Source: JACQHM01 sp964535215 (GTDB taxonomy: Bacteria > Methylomirabilota > Methylomirabilia > Methylomirabilales > JACQHM01). From it: 64,000 nucleotides of DNA. The stretch covers positions 22,693 to 86,692 of the forward strand of contig CAZHST010000009.1 of the NCBI GenBank assembly GCA_964535215.1, given 5' to 3'. Made by a program: the position numbers and the translations under genes. Positions within the stretch are counted from its first letter, which is position 1. The number at the start of each line of letters is the position of its first letter. Under the pieces are notes generated by a model, which saw nothing but the letters and a program-made list of their open reading frames with translations, was not told where the DNA came from and ran no database searches. Of this stretch, positions 1 to 8,539 are shown piece by piece.

Positions 1-9
1 GAGGACGTG

Positions 10-1476
10 ATGGACAGGGAGCGGATTGCCAGGGAACTCCTCAAGATCGTCGGGCCCGATGGGGTGATCGCGGACCCGGACGAGCGGAAGGTCTACGAGA
101 CCGATGGCCTGACCCTTTACAAGGCCCTCCCCGACTTCGTCGTCCTCCCCCGGACAACGGAGCAGGTCGTCCAGGTCGTGAAGCTCTGCCACCGGGAGAA
201 GATCCCCTTTGTCCCAAGGGGGGCCGGGACGGGACTTTCCGGCGGGGCCCTGACCTTGGAAGGCGGCGTCCTCATCGGCTTAAACCGCATGAACCGGATC
301 CTGGAAATTGACTACGAGAACATGAGGGCGTTAGTCGAACCGGGGCTTGTCAACATCTGGCTGACGAACGCGATCTCCAGCCGGGGCTACTATTATGCCC
401 CGGATCCGGCCAGCCAGGCGGCCTGTAGCCTCGGCGGGAACGTCGCTGAGAACTCCGGTGGTCCCCATTGTCTCAAGTATGGGGTGACGACGAACCATGT
501 CTTGGGACTGGAGGTGGTGACGGCGACCGGGGAGCTCCTCTGGATCGGGGGGAAGACGCTGGACCCCCCCGGGTATGACCTTGTCGGGGTCTTCGTCGGC
601 TCCGAGGGGACCTTCGGGATCGCCACCAAGATCCTCGTCCGGATCATGAGGAAACCGGAGGCCGTGAAGACCTTGATGGCCGTCTTCGAAACGATTGAGG
701 AGGCGAGCGCCACCGTCTCCGGGATCATCGCTCACGGGATCATCCCTGCCGCCATCGAGATGATGGACAACTTAAGCATCCAGGCCGTGGAGGAGGGGGT
801 CCACGCTGGCTATCCCACCGATGCCGGGGCTGTCCTCCTGATTGAGGTGGATGGTCCCAAGGCTGAGGTCGAAGCCCTGGTGGACCCCATTATCCAGGTC
901 TGCAAGGAGAACCATACCCGAGAGGTCAGGATCGCCAGGGATGAAGCGGAACGCCTCCTCCTCTGGAAAGGACGGAAGGCAGCCTTCGCCGCCATGGGGC
1001 ACTTGAGCCCCGACTACTACGTCCAGGACGCCGTGATCCCGAGGACCAGGCTCCCCCAGATCCTGACGGAGATTCAGGAGCTCAGCCGCCGGTACGGCCT
1101 CCGGGTGGCCAACGTCTTTCACGCCGGCGACGGGAACCTCCACCCCCTGATCCTCTACGATGGCCGGAATGAGGGGGAGCTTGTACGGGTCGAGGCCCTG
1201 GGGGCCGAAATCATGAAGCGCTGCATCGCCGTGGGGGGGGCGATCACGGGGGAGCACGGGGTCGGCCTGGAGAAGCGGGACTTCATGCCCCTGATGTTCA
1301 CCGATGACGATTTAGAGGCTTTAAGGAAGGTGAAACGGGTCTGGAACCCCGAAGGCCTCTTAAACCCCGGGAAGATCTTCCCGACCTCGAAGTCCTGCGT
1401 CGAGGTGGGGGCGGCCCACGGCCACGGGTTTAAGCCCCACCGGATCGAAAGAGAAGGGCTCGCCCAGCGGTTCTGA
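10..1476 (+). CDS. glcD: Glycolate oxidase subunit GlcD (FAD-linked)
   Basis: FAD-binding subunit of glycolate oxidase, which oxidises glycolate (or D-lactate) to glyoxylate (or pyruvate) and passes electrons to the iron-sulfur subunit GlcF. The N-terminal half is a PCMH-type FAD domain with PRGAGTGLSGG at about residues 69-79 and the NVAENSGG segment. The C-terminal half carries HAGDGNLHP and GEHGVGLEK, typical of FAD-oxidase C domains. Length 488 aa is usual for the family. ATG at 10 is preferred because GAGG at 1-4 is well spaced; GTG at 7 is the alternative. It is first of a glcD-DsrE-glcE-glcF group. D-lactate dehydrogenase is the main alternative, but the three-subunit context favours glycolate. 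Confidence 0.93.
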   Translation: MDRERIARELLKIVGPDGVIADPDERKVYETDGLTLYKALPDFVVLPRTTEQVVQVVKLCHREKIPFVPRGAGTGLSGGALTLEGGVLIGLNRMNRILEIDYENMRALVEPGLVNIWLTNAISSRGYYYAPDPASQAACSLGGNVAENSGGPHCLKYGVTTNHVLGLEVVTATGELLWIGGKTLDPPGYDLVGVFVGSEGTFGIATKILVRIMRKPEAVKTLMAVFETIEEASATVSGIIAHGIIPAAIEMMDNLSIQAVEEGVHAGYPTDAGAVLLIEVDGPKAEVEALVDPIIQVCKENHTREVRIARDEAERLLLWKGRKAAFAAMGHLSPDYYVQDAVIPRTRLPQILTEIQELSRRYGLRVANVFHAGDGNLHPLILYDGRNEGELVRVEALGAEIMKRCIAVGGAITGEHGVGLEKRDFMPLMFTDDDLEALRKVKRVWNPEGLLNPGKIFPTSKSCVEVGAAHGHGFKPHRIEREGLAQRF

Positions 1477-1493
1477 GCAAGGGAGGTGAGCCT

Positions 1494-1856
1494 ATGGCGA
1501 AGCTCCTGTACGTTGGCTCCCATGGTTCGGAGGACCCGACCCGAGCAGGTCTCGTCTTCGTCGCCGCAAACGGGGCGAGGGATACCGGCCACGAGGCCAC
1601 AATCGGCCTGATCGCTGACGGGGTACTCCTTATGAAGGACCCCATTGCCGAAGCGACCATCCCTGTGGGCTTTCCTCCGGTCAAAGAGCTGATGAAGACA
1701 GCCATTGACAAGGGTGTCGTGATCCGTGTCTGAGCTGGCTGAGCCCGCGCCCGCGGGGTAACCGACCAGGATTTGGTCGGTAAGAATGCGACAATGATGA
1801 CCCCGGTCGAGTTCGCCAACCTGTGCGCAGAGGCGACCAACGTCATCTCGATCTAG
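1494..1856 (+). CDS. DsrE/DsrF-family selenoprotein with U-x-x-U motif (two in-frame UGA)
   Basis: Small DsrE/F-like sulfur or redox protein. A plain reading stops at TGA 1731-1733 after 79 residues, but the same frame continues through a second TGA (1740-1742) to TAG at 1854-1856, giving 120 aa, the usual family length. The continuation is typical DsrE C-terminus: after the UGA pair come ARARGVTDQDLVGKNA and a final helix and strand ending NVISI. The two UGAs (residues 80 and 83) sit where relatives have the CxxC of VCGxCARARG, so both cysteines appear replaced by selenocysteine (UAGU). SECIS-like hairpins follow. GGGAGGTG precedes the ATG. It lies 17 bp after glcD and 20 bp before glcE, so it is co-transcribed with glycolate oxidase. 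Function is unknown; a thiol/selenol relay is inference. Confidence 0.85.
1744..1781 (+). promoter_or_regulatory. Candidate bacterial SECIS hairpins downstream of the UGA pair
   Basis: The better hairpin has an 8-bp perfect stem, ACCGACCA (1761-1768) with TGGTCGGT (1774-1781), and loop GGATT. The loop opens with G and starts 26 nt after the second UGA and 35 nt after the first. Both distances fall in the spacing known for bacterial SECIS elements (roughly 16-37 nt, G in the first two loop bases). A smaller hairpin, CCCGC (1744-1748) with GCGGG (1753-1757), has a G-starting loop 15 nt after the first UGA, so each UGA could have its own element. Seen directly; SelB binding is inferred. Confidence 0.72.
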
Positions 1857-1876
1857 GCCGTCGTGCCAGCAGGCCT

Positions 1877-3253
1877 ATGAAGGAGGCTGAAACCTTCCAG
1901 CAGATGATCGACACCGGCTTGTTAACAAAACAAATAAGTTCCATCGTCGGCGAGGCGAACATCCTGGCTGATGAAGGGGTGAAGGCGTATGCCGTCGATG
2001 GGCTGGTCCCCAAGGCCGTTGTCTTCCCCGGTTCTGTGGAGGAGCTTTCCGGGGTGATGACGTTCGCCTCGGAGGAGAGGCTTGCGGTCATCCCCTGGGG
2101 GGGCGGAACCGCCATGGGGCTCGGGGGGATCCCGGAACGGGTGGACCTGGTCGTCTCTCTGAAACGGTTAAACCGGATCATCGAGCACGAGCCTGCTGAT
2201 CTTACGGCCTCCGTCCAGGCCGGCCTCTCTTTACGCGAGTTCCAGGCCTTCCTTGGAAGGAGTGGCCAGTTCCTGGCCCTCGATCCCCCCCATCCTGACC
2301 GGGCAACGATCGGGGGGATCCTGGCCGCGAATTCCAGTGGTCCAAGACGGCTCCGGTACGGATCGGCCAGGGATCTGTTGATCGGGATCAAAGTCGTCCA
2401 GGCCGACGGCAGGGTGATCAAGGCAGGGGCCAAGGTCGTCAAGAACGTGACCGGCTACGACCTGAACAAGCTTTTCATCGGCTCCCTGGGCACCTTGGGG
2501 ATCATCGTGGAGGCGAATTTCAAGCTCCTTCCCCTCCCGGTGGACGAGCGGACCTACCTGGCCCCTTTCCCCTCCATCGAGGCCGCCCAAGAGGCCGTCC
2601 GGAGGATCCTGGATTCGCCGCTTGTGCCAAGCGCCCTGGAAATCGTGAGCCCGGTCGCAGGCAGGAAGGTGGCAGAGCAGGCAGGCCTTGAGTGGTGGGG
2701 GAGCTATGCCCTTGCCGTCTCCGTGGGGAGTGTCCGGGAGGCGGTGGATGCCCAGCTCGAGACGATTCGAAGGTTCTGCAAAGAGGCCGGGGGCCCCCAA
2801 GGGGAGGTTCTTGAAGGCCGGCTCCATACCGCCCTTTGGGCAGCGATCCAGGACTTTGCCCCCTCCGGCCGGCAGCGGGCCACCCTCAAAGCCAGCGTCC
2901 TCTTGACCAAGGTCCCCGAGGTCATCAGGACCGGCCAGGAGGCCGCCACAAAGCGGTCCCTGGAATGCGCCGTTGTGGCCTCGGCCGGTTCCGGGATCGT
3001 GAGGTTCTACCTGAACAGCGACGACATACCCGGGGCGTTCGTCCAGAAGGTGGCCGAGATGGCTGAAACGGTCAGGACCTTCATCTCGGCATCGGAGGGG
3101 AGCCTGATCATCCTGGACGCCCCGCCGGAGGTGAAAAAGCGGATTGATGTATGGGGGCCCGTTGGCAAACCCCTGGCCTTGATGCAGGCGTTAAAACAGG
3201 AGTTCGATCCCGGGAGGATCTTAAACCCTGGAAGGTTCGTTGGAGAAATCTAG
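1877..3253 (+). CDS. glcE: Glycolate oxidase subunit GlcE (FAD-binding)
   Basis: Second FAD-binding subunit of glycolate oxidase, related to GlcD but diverged. It has a PCMH-type FAD domain with WGGGTAMGLGG, then GGILAANSSGP and GAKVVKNVTGYDLNKLF, which are typical of GlcE. The end has DPGRILNPGRF. The product from ATG 1877 is 458 aa. The frame is open further upstream, but that part overlaps the selenoprotein tail and looks unrelated. ATG 1904 is another possible start. It ends 2 bp before glcF, so the two are surely cotranscribed. Confidence 0.9.
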   Translation: MKEAETFQQMIDTGLLTKQISSIVGEANILADEGVKAYAVDGLVPKAVVFPGSVEELSGVMTFASEERLAVIPWGGGTAMGLGGIPERVDLVVSLKRLNRIIEHEPADLTASVQAGLSLREFQAFLGRSGQFLALDPPHPDRATIGGILAANSSGPRRLRYGSARDLLIGIKVVQADGRVIKAGAKVVKNVTGYDLNKLFIGSLGTLGIIVEANFKLLPLPVDERTYLAPFPSIEAAQEAVRRILDSPLVPSALEIVSPVAGRKVAEQAGLEWWGSYALAVSVGSVREAVDAQLETIRRFCKEAGGPQGEVLEGRLHTALWAAIQDFAPSGRQRATLKASVLLTKVPEVIRTGQEAATKRSLECAVVASAGSGIVRFYLNSDDIPGAFVQKVAEMAETVRTFISASEGSLIILDAPPEVKKRIDVWGPVGKPLALMQALKQEFDPGRILNPGRFVGEI

Positions 3254-3255
3254 CG

Positions 3256-4590
3256 ATGGGCATGCCTGTCGAAACCACAGCCGGACAAACCCTGAAGGGT
3301 GCCTTTGACCAGCACGACCCGCCGGAGATTGACAAGTACCTGGACTGCGTCCACTGCGGCATGTGCCTTCCCACCTGCCCTACGTATCTGGAGCTGGGCA
3401 ACGAGATGGACTCCCCCCGAGGACGGATCTACCTGATCCGGGCCGCCTCCGAGGGGAGGATCGGGATCAACGAAACCTTCGTCAAGCACATGAACCTCTG
3501 CCTCGTCTGCCGGGCCTGCGAGACGGCCTGCCCCTCGGGGGTCCAGTTCGGCCACCTGATGGAGGCGGCCAGGGGCCAGATCGAGCGGAGGTACAAGTAC
3601 CCCCTTTCGGAGCGTCTCCTTCGGGCCCTGATCTTGAATCTCTTTACCAATGCCAAACGGATGGCCCTCCTGATGGCCCCCCTCCGGTGGTATCAGCGGA
3701 CAGGACTCCAAAAGCTGGTGAGGGCTTCAGGGGTCTTGAAGCTCTTCGGCCGGTTCGGAGCCATGGAGGCCCTCCTCCCCCCTATCCCCGATCCCAAGCT
3801 TCGCCAGGCCCTTCCCGGCCTCCTCCCGGCCAAGGGGGCGAAAAGGACCCGGGTGGGGCTCTTGACGGGCTGTGTCCAGAGGATCCTCTTTCCCCATGTG
3901 AATCTGGCAACGGCCCACGTCCTGGCCGAGAACGGCTTCGAGGTGGTGGTGCCGGAAGACCAGGGATGCTGCGGTTCCCTGTTGATCCACGAAGGGGAGC
4001 GGGAGAAGGGGAAGGGATTTGCCAGGCGAACCATCGAGACCTTCGAGAGAGCGGGTGTCGAGGTCATCATCGTCAACGCGGCGGGGTGTGGCTCCGTCAT
4101 GAAGGAGTACGATGAGCTGTTGAAGACCGATCCGGTGTATGCGGAGCGGGCCCGGGCCTTCAGCCGGAAGGTGAAGGACATTTGTGAGATCCTGGCCGAT
4201 CTCCCCTTGGACGGACGGTTAAAGCCCCTCCCTCTGAAGGTGACCTACCATGAACCGTGCCACCTGGCCCACGGCCAACGGGTCCGGCTGGAACCCAGGA
4301 TCCTCTTGAAGGCGATCCCAGGGCTTCAACTGATCGAACTCCGGGAATCGGACATGTGCTGTGGGAGCGCCGGGGTCTACAACCTCCTGTTCCCTGAACT
4401 CTCCGGGAGGCTCCTCGAACGGAAGCTGGACAGGATCGTGGAGACCGGGGCCGAGGTCCTTGTGAGCGGGAACCCCGGCTGTCTCCTCCAGATCGAGATG
4501 GGGCTGAAAAAGAGAGGGCTGAACCTCCGGACCGTCCATCCCGTCGAGCTGTTGGACTGGTCCTACAAGGGGGCTGTCCCGCCCCGGTGA
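3256..4590 (+). CDS. glcF: Glycolate oxidase iron-sulfur subunit GlcF
   Basis: Electron-transfer subunit of glycolate oxidase, 444 aa. Two ferredoxin-type 4Fe-4S motifs are visible near the N-terminus: C31-x2-C-x2-C-x3-C (CVHCGMCLPTCP) and C82-x2-C-x2-C-x3-C (CLVCRACETACP). Two CCG domains follow, with DQGCCGS and EPCHLAHGQ...MCCGSAG. The start at 3256 is chosen because it lies just after the glcE stop with GGAG about 10 bp upstream; ATG 3262 is also possible. Passing electrons to the quinone pool is known for the family, not seen here. Confidence 0.93.
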   Translation: MGMPVETTAGQTLKGAFDQHDPPEIDKYLDCVHCGMCLPTCPTYLELGNEMDSPRGRIYLIRAASEGRIGINETFVKHMNLCLVCRACETACPSGVQFGHLMEAARGQIERRYKYPLSERLLRALILNLFTNAKRMALLMAPLRWYQRTGLQKLVRASGVLKLFGRFGAMEALLPPIPDPKLRQALPGLLPAKGAKRTRVGLLTGCVQRILFPHVNLATAHVLAENGFEVVVPEDQGCCGSLLIHEGEREKGKGFARRTIETFERAGVEVIIVNAAGCGSVMKEYDELLKTDPVYAERARAFSRKVKDICEILADLPLDGRLKPLPLKVTYHEPCHLAHGQRVRLEPRILLKAIPGLQLIELRESDMCCGSAGVYNLLFPELSGRLLERKLDRIVETGAEVLVSGNPGCLLQIEMGLKKRGLNLRTVHPVELLDWSYKGAVPPR

Positions 4591-4716
4591 GAGGCGTTCA
4601 GGCCCTTTTCAGCCGGTGGAGACGGCCCTCCGGGGATTTGCGACTTGGAGGGTTGTCCTGTTTTCTGGGGAATCGCTAGGTTTCGTAAATCTTTAAAGGA
4701 CGCGGGGGATACAAAG

Positions 4717-6459
4717 ATGCCGAAGATGCCTGTGATGGAGGCTGTGGTCAAGATCCTGGAGAGCGAAGGGGTCGAGTACGTCTTCGGGATCCCGGGGGCG
4801 GCGATTCTCCCCCTCTATAAGGCCCTCTCGAAATCCACCAGAATCAAGCACCTGACCGTCCGTCACGAGGAGGGGGCGACCCACGCCGCCGATGGGTACG
4901 CCCGGGCGACGGGGAAGGTGGGGGTGGCCATCGGGACCTCGGGGCCGGCCGGGACCAACATGGTGACCGGTCTCTACACCTGCATGGGGGACTCGATCCC
5001 GATTGTCTGCTTCACCGGCCAGGCCCTCCGGCCCCTCCTGCATAAGGAGGCCTTCCAGGCGGTGAACATCTCCGAGATCGTGAAGCCGGTCACGAAGAAG
5101 AGCTACCTGGTCCTGGAGACGGCCCAGCTTCCCTTCATCGTCCGGGAGGCCTTCAAGATCGCCCGGGAGGGGAGGCCCGGGCCCGTCCTGATTGATATCC
5201 CTCTCGATGTCCAGCGGGGGGAGGTGGAGTACGATCCCGACATTGATGCCCCCCTGGAGGTGGTGAAGCCGGCCCCTGACATCCGGAAGATCAGACGGGC
5301 CGTCGAGATGCTCCTTTCTGCCGAGCGCCCAATCCTTCTGATGGGAGGGGGAGTCATCCTGGCTGACGCAGCGAAGGAGTTCGTAGAGCTGGCCGAGTAC
5401 CTCCAGATCCCTGTCATCCCCACGCTGATGGCCATGGGCGGCATCCCGGCGGATCATCCCCTCTACGGCGGACTGGTCGGGATCCAGACCTCGACCAGGG
5501 GCGGGAACATGCTCTTCCTGGAGTCGGACCTGGTCCTCTCCATCGGGAACCGGTTTGCCGACCGGCACACCGGGGCCCTGGATGTCTACACCCAGGGGAG
5601 GAAGTTCATCCACATTGATATCGAGCCGACCCAGTTGGGCAAGGTCTTCATGCCAGATCTCGGGATCGTCTCCGATGCCAAGCTGGCCATCCAGGCCCTC
5701 CTCCGGGTGGCGAGGGAAATGACCCCTCCCAGAGCGCCTAGCGAATGGTCCAGGAAGGCCCTCTCCTACCGGCGCTTTCGACGGAAGATGGACTTCGACA
5801 ACGTCCCCATCAAGCCCCAGCGGGTCTTCAAGGAGCTGAACGAGTTCTTTGACAAGGATACGATCTTCGTGACCGCCATCGGCCTCTACCAGATCTGGTC
5901 CGGCCAGTTCCAGGAGATCTTCAAGCCCCGCCACTACTTCTGCTGCGGTCAGGCGGGCCCCCTGGGGTGGGAGGTCCCGGCCTGCATCGGGGTGAAGCTC
6001 GGACGGCCGAAGGAGCAGGTGGTGGGGATCGTGGGGGACTACAGCTTCCAGTTCCTCCTCGGGGATCTGGCCACCGCCGTCCAGTACCGGGTTCCCTATG
6101 TCCTGGTCATGCTGAATAACGGATACCTCTCGTTGATCCGCCAGCCCGAGAAGTACCTTTACGACATGAACTATGCCGTGGACATCGGCTACGATGATGG
6201 CTATGGCCCGAACTTCGTCAAGATCATGGAGGGGTTCAAGGCCCTCGGGCGACGGGTGGAGAAGCCTGAAGAGATCAAGCCGGCCCTCGAGTGGGCTGTC
6301 CGGGAGTCAAACGCCAAGCAGGTCCCGGCCCTGGTGGAGATCATCGTGGAGCGGGAGACGGATGCTTCCATGGGCCTCTCCCTTGACAAGATCCGGGAGT
6401 TCGAGCCCATCGAGGACCTGCCGGAAGAGGTCCCGGCTTTTGCCGCCAGGAAGCCCTAA
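4717..6459 (+). CDS. Glyoxylate carboligase-like ThDP enzyme with a canonical glutamate
   Basis: Thiamine diphosphate enzyme, 580 aa, closest in visible motifs to glyoxylate carboligase (two glyoxylate to tartronate semialdehyde plus CO2). Gcl-like stretches include FGIPGAAILPLY, GTSGPAGTNMVTGLY, CGQAGPLGWEVPA, GDYSFQFLLGDLA (the ThDP GD..NN motif, ending MLNNGYLSLIRQ) and a Gcl-like tail with FEPIEDLPEE. Position 51, valine in E. coli Gcl, is glutamate here (RHEEGATH), as in acetolactate synthase and most ThDP enzymes. The gene follows glcDEF, whose product is glyoxylate, which supports a carboligase role. Acetolactate synthase or another 2-oxoacid carboligase cannot be excluded. ATG 4717 is chosen by alignment to the Gcl N-terminus. 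Confidence 0.82.
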   Translation: MPKMPVMEAVVKILESEGVEYVFGIPGAAILPLYKALSKSTRIKHLTVRHEEGATHAADGYARATGKVGVAIGTSGPAGTNMVTGLYTCMGDSIPIVCFTGQALRPLLHKEAFQAVNISEIVKPVTKKSYLVLETAQLPFIVREAFKIAREGRPGPVLIDIPLDVQRGEVEYDPDIDAPLEVVKPAPDIRKIRRAVEMLLSAERPILLMGGGVILADAAKEFVELAEYLQIPVIPTLMAMGGIPADHPLYGGLVGIQTSTRGGNMLFLESDLVLSIGNRFADRHTGALDVYTQGRKFIHIDIEPTQLGKVFMPDLGIVSDAKLAIQALLRVAREMTPPRAPSEWSRKALSYRRFRRKMDFDNVPIKPQRVFKELNEFFDKDTIFVTAIGLYQIWSGQFQEIFKPRHYFCCGQAGPLGWEVPACIGVKLGRPKEQVVGIVGDYSFQFLLGDLATAVQYRVPYVLVMLNNGYLSLIRQPEKYLYDMNYAVDIGYDDGYGPNFVKIMEGFKALGRRVEKPEEIKPALEWAVRESNAKQVPALVEIIVERETDASMGLSLDKIREFEPIEDLPEEVPAFAARKP

Positions 6460-6484
6460 CGCTGGGCGAGGGTTGTAAATCCTA

Positions 6485-6513
6485 TTGACAGGCTTGGATG
6501 GTCTGGGTACGCT
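6485..6513 (+). promoter_or_regulatory. Possible sigma-70-type promoter upstream of mtnA
   Basis: TTGACA at 6485-6490 is a perfect -35. With a 17-bp spacer the -10 is TACGCT at 6508-6513, a weak match. It sits between the carboligase stop and the mtnA start and is the only promoter-like site in that gap. Confidence 0.4.
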
Positions 6514-6543
6514 AAATTGGACGGCTTTCCCGGGAGAGGGCCG

Positions 6544-7590
6544 ATGATCAAAAGCCTCGAGTGGGTCAAGGGGGGGATCCGGATCCTGGACCAGACCCGC
6601 CTCCCCCATGAAGAGGTCTATGTCGAGTGTCGGGATGTGGCCTCCATCGCCGAGGCGATCAGGTCCATGCGGATCCGGGGGGCCCCGGCCCTCGGCGTCG
6701 TGGCGGCAGCCGCCATGGCAGTAGGCGCTCAGACGATCCAGGAGGAGACCTTTGAGGCCTTCTACACGAAGCTCTCGATCCTGGGGGAGGACTTGGCCAA
6801 GACCAGGCCCACCGCTGTGAACCTGAAATGGGGGATCGAGCGGATGAAGCAGGCCGCCCTGAAGTTCAGGGACCTCCCTCCTCCTGCCTTGAAAGAGGCC
6901 CTCATCCGGGAAGCCCAACGGATCCTCGAAGAGGACATCCGGATCAACCGGGCCATCGGAAGGGTGGGGGAGACCCTGGTCCCGGATGGGAGTCGGATCC
7001 TGACCCATTGTAACACCGGCTCGCTGGCCACCGCCGGTTATGGAACGGCCCTCGGGGTGATCCGATCGGCTCAAGCGTCGGGGAAGCGGATCGAGGTCCT
7101 AGTCTGTGAGACCCGACCCTTCCTCCAGGGAGCCCGCTTGACGGCCTGGGAGCTGTTAAAGGAAGGGATCCCTTTCTCCCTCATCACCGACAGCATGGCC
7201 GGCTCGTTGATGCGCCGGGGGATGGTGGATCTCGTCCTCGTGGGGGCCGACCGGATCGCGGCCAACGGCGATGTGGCGAACAAGATTGGAACATACCCGC
7301 TCGCGGTCTTGGCCAAGGAGCATGGTCTCCCCTTCTACGTTGCCGCCCCCCTTTCCACCCTGGATCTGACGCTTCACAGCGGTGACGAAATTCCCATCGA
7401 GGAGCGGAGCCCCGAGGAGGTCACCCACTTTGGCGGGCGGGCTATCGCCCCTCCAGGGACAAGGGCGAGGAACCCCGCCTTCGACATCACACCGGCCAGA
7501 TACGTGGCCGCCATCATCACCGAACGGGGGATCGCGTATCCCCCTTACGAAGAGAGTTTTGGCCGGTGGGCTGAAGATCCCCAGCACTGA
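6544..7590 (+). CDS. mtnA: S-methyl-5-thioribose-1-phosphate isomerase
   Basis: Isomerises methylthioribose 1-phosphate to methylthioribulose 1-phosphate in methionine salvage. The 348-aa protein shows family motifs RIRGAPALG, THCNTGSLAT with catalytic Cys at residue 156, and VGADRIAANGDVANKIGTY with catalytic Asp at 236. The end, FDITPARYVAAIITERG, is typical of MtnA. ATG 6544 follows a GGGAGAGGG ribosome site. It ends 2 bp before the next gene, so the two may share a transcript. No other salvage gene is present here. The eIF2B-like paralogue is less likely given the Cys/Asp pair. Confidence 0.94.
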   Translation: MIKSLEWVKGGIRILDQTRLPHEEVYVECRDVASIAEAIRSMRIRGAPALGVVAAAAMAVGAQTIQEETFEAFYTKLSILGEDLAKTRPTAVNLKWGIERMKQAALKFRDLPPPALKEALIREAQRILEEDIRINRAIGRVGETLVPDGSRILTHCNTGSLATAGYGTALGVIRSAQASGKRIEVLVCETRPFLQGARLTAWELLKEGIPFSLITDSMAGSLMRRGMVDLVLVGADRIAANGDVANKIGTYPLAVLAKEHGLPFYVAAPLSTLDLTLHSGDEIPIEERSPEEVTHFGGRAIAPPGTRARNPAFDITPARYVAAIITERGIAYPPYEESFGRWAEDPQH

Positions 7591-7592
7591 AG

Positions 7593-8531
7593 ATGGCTGG
7601 CGAAAAGGTCCTGGTCGTCGAAGATGAACCCCTGGTTGCCCAGATGCTCCAGGACCAGCTGGCGACCTTATCCTTGGAAGTCCTGATCGCCACCAACGGG
7701 GTGGAGGCGTTGGAGCTGGCCTGGGAGAAGGAGCCTGCCCTCATCCTCCTCGACGTGATGATGCCGAAGATTGACGGCTTCGAGGTGGCGAAGATCCTCA
7801 AGGAGAACCCCAGGACCCGTCACATCCCCATTGTCTTCCTGACGGCCAAGGCCAGCATCGAGGACAAGCTCCTGGGCTTCCAGCTCGGGGCCGACGATTA
7901 CATCACCAAACCTGCCCAGCCGCAGGAGCTGCTCGCCCGTATCCAGGGTGTCCTGAGGCGGACCAGACCCGAGAAGGACGCGACGCCCGGCATGAAGGGG
8001 AGCCTGAAGGTGATGAGCCTCCCGAATTTGCTCCAGCTCCTGGAGATGGAGCGAAAGACCGGGGTCCTCACCCTGACCAGGGGGGAGGAACAGGGGTTCT
8101 TGTACCTGCATGAAGGGAGGATTGTCAGTGCCATCCTGGGGAGGCTTCGCGGCGAGGCTGCCGTGTACCGTCTCCTCTCCTGGGAGGAGGGAGAGTTCGA
8201 GCTGGATCCTTCCGCACCCACCAGCCCTCCGAAAGCCCAGGTGACCGCCTCGACCCAACAGCTGATCATGGAGGGGATGCAAAGGAAGGATGAGATCCAG
8301 AACCTCAAGGCCAAGCTCCCTCCTTTGAACACCCGTCTGAAGGTGAGTCCTAAGCTCTACACCCTCCTGAAGGGGAAGCCTCTGGCCCCCGACCTCCAGG
8401 CCTTCTTGAACCTTGTGGACGGACGCCGGACCATTGAACAGGTCATCGAGGAAAGCGGCCGCGATGAGCTGAAGGCCCTGGAGGATCTCGCCACCCTCTT
8501 CGCCAAGGGAATGCTGGAACAAACGGGGTAG
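7593..8531 (+). CDS. Response regulator with receiver and DUF4388 domain
   Basis: Two-component receiver protein, 312 aa. The receiver (about 1-120) has the acidic pair VEDE, phosphoacceptor D54 in LLDVMMPK, and the conserved Lys in YITKPAQP. A DUF4388 (PATAN-like) domain follows from about residue 130 (MKGSLKVMSLPNLLQLLEM, GFLYLHEGRIVSA). A short C-terminal module (LLKGKPLAPDLQ, VDGRRTIEQVIEES) resembles helical repeats seen after DUF4388. No DNA-binding or enzymatic output domain is evident, so it probably acts by protein contact. No histidine kinase gene is nearby. It begins 2 bp after mtnA. Confidence 0.85.
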   Translation: MAGEKVLVVEDEPLVAQMLQDQLATLSLEVLIATNGVEALELAWEKEPALILLDVMMPKIDGFEVAKILKENPRTRHIPIVFLTAKASIEDKLLGFQLGADDYITKPAQPQELLARIQGVLRRTRPEKDATPGMKGSLKVMSLPNLLQLLEMERKTGVLTLTRGEEQGFLYLHEGRIVSAILGRLRGEAAVYRLLSWEEGEFELDPSAPTSPPKAQVTASTQQLIMEGMQRKDEIQNLKAKLPPLNTRLKVSPKLYTLLKGKPLAPDLQAFLNLVDGRRTIEQVIEESGRDELKALEDLATLFAKGMLEQTG

Positions 8532-8539
8532 GACTAAGG

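Noticed and set aside
1494..1733. Reading the DsrE gene as a 79-aa truncated pseudogene
   Set aside because: The same frame continues with family-typical sequence through both TGAs to a natural stop, the TGAs fall on the conserved CxxC cysteines, and SECIS-like stems follow; a nonsense mutation would not give this pattern twice.
4693..5934. 413-codon open frame on the minus strand
   Set aside because: Lies opposite the carboligase gene; its translation is Gly/Asp/Leu/His-rich with no domain, a common artefact of GC-rich codon use.
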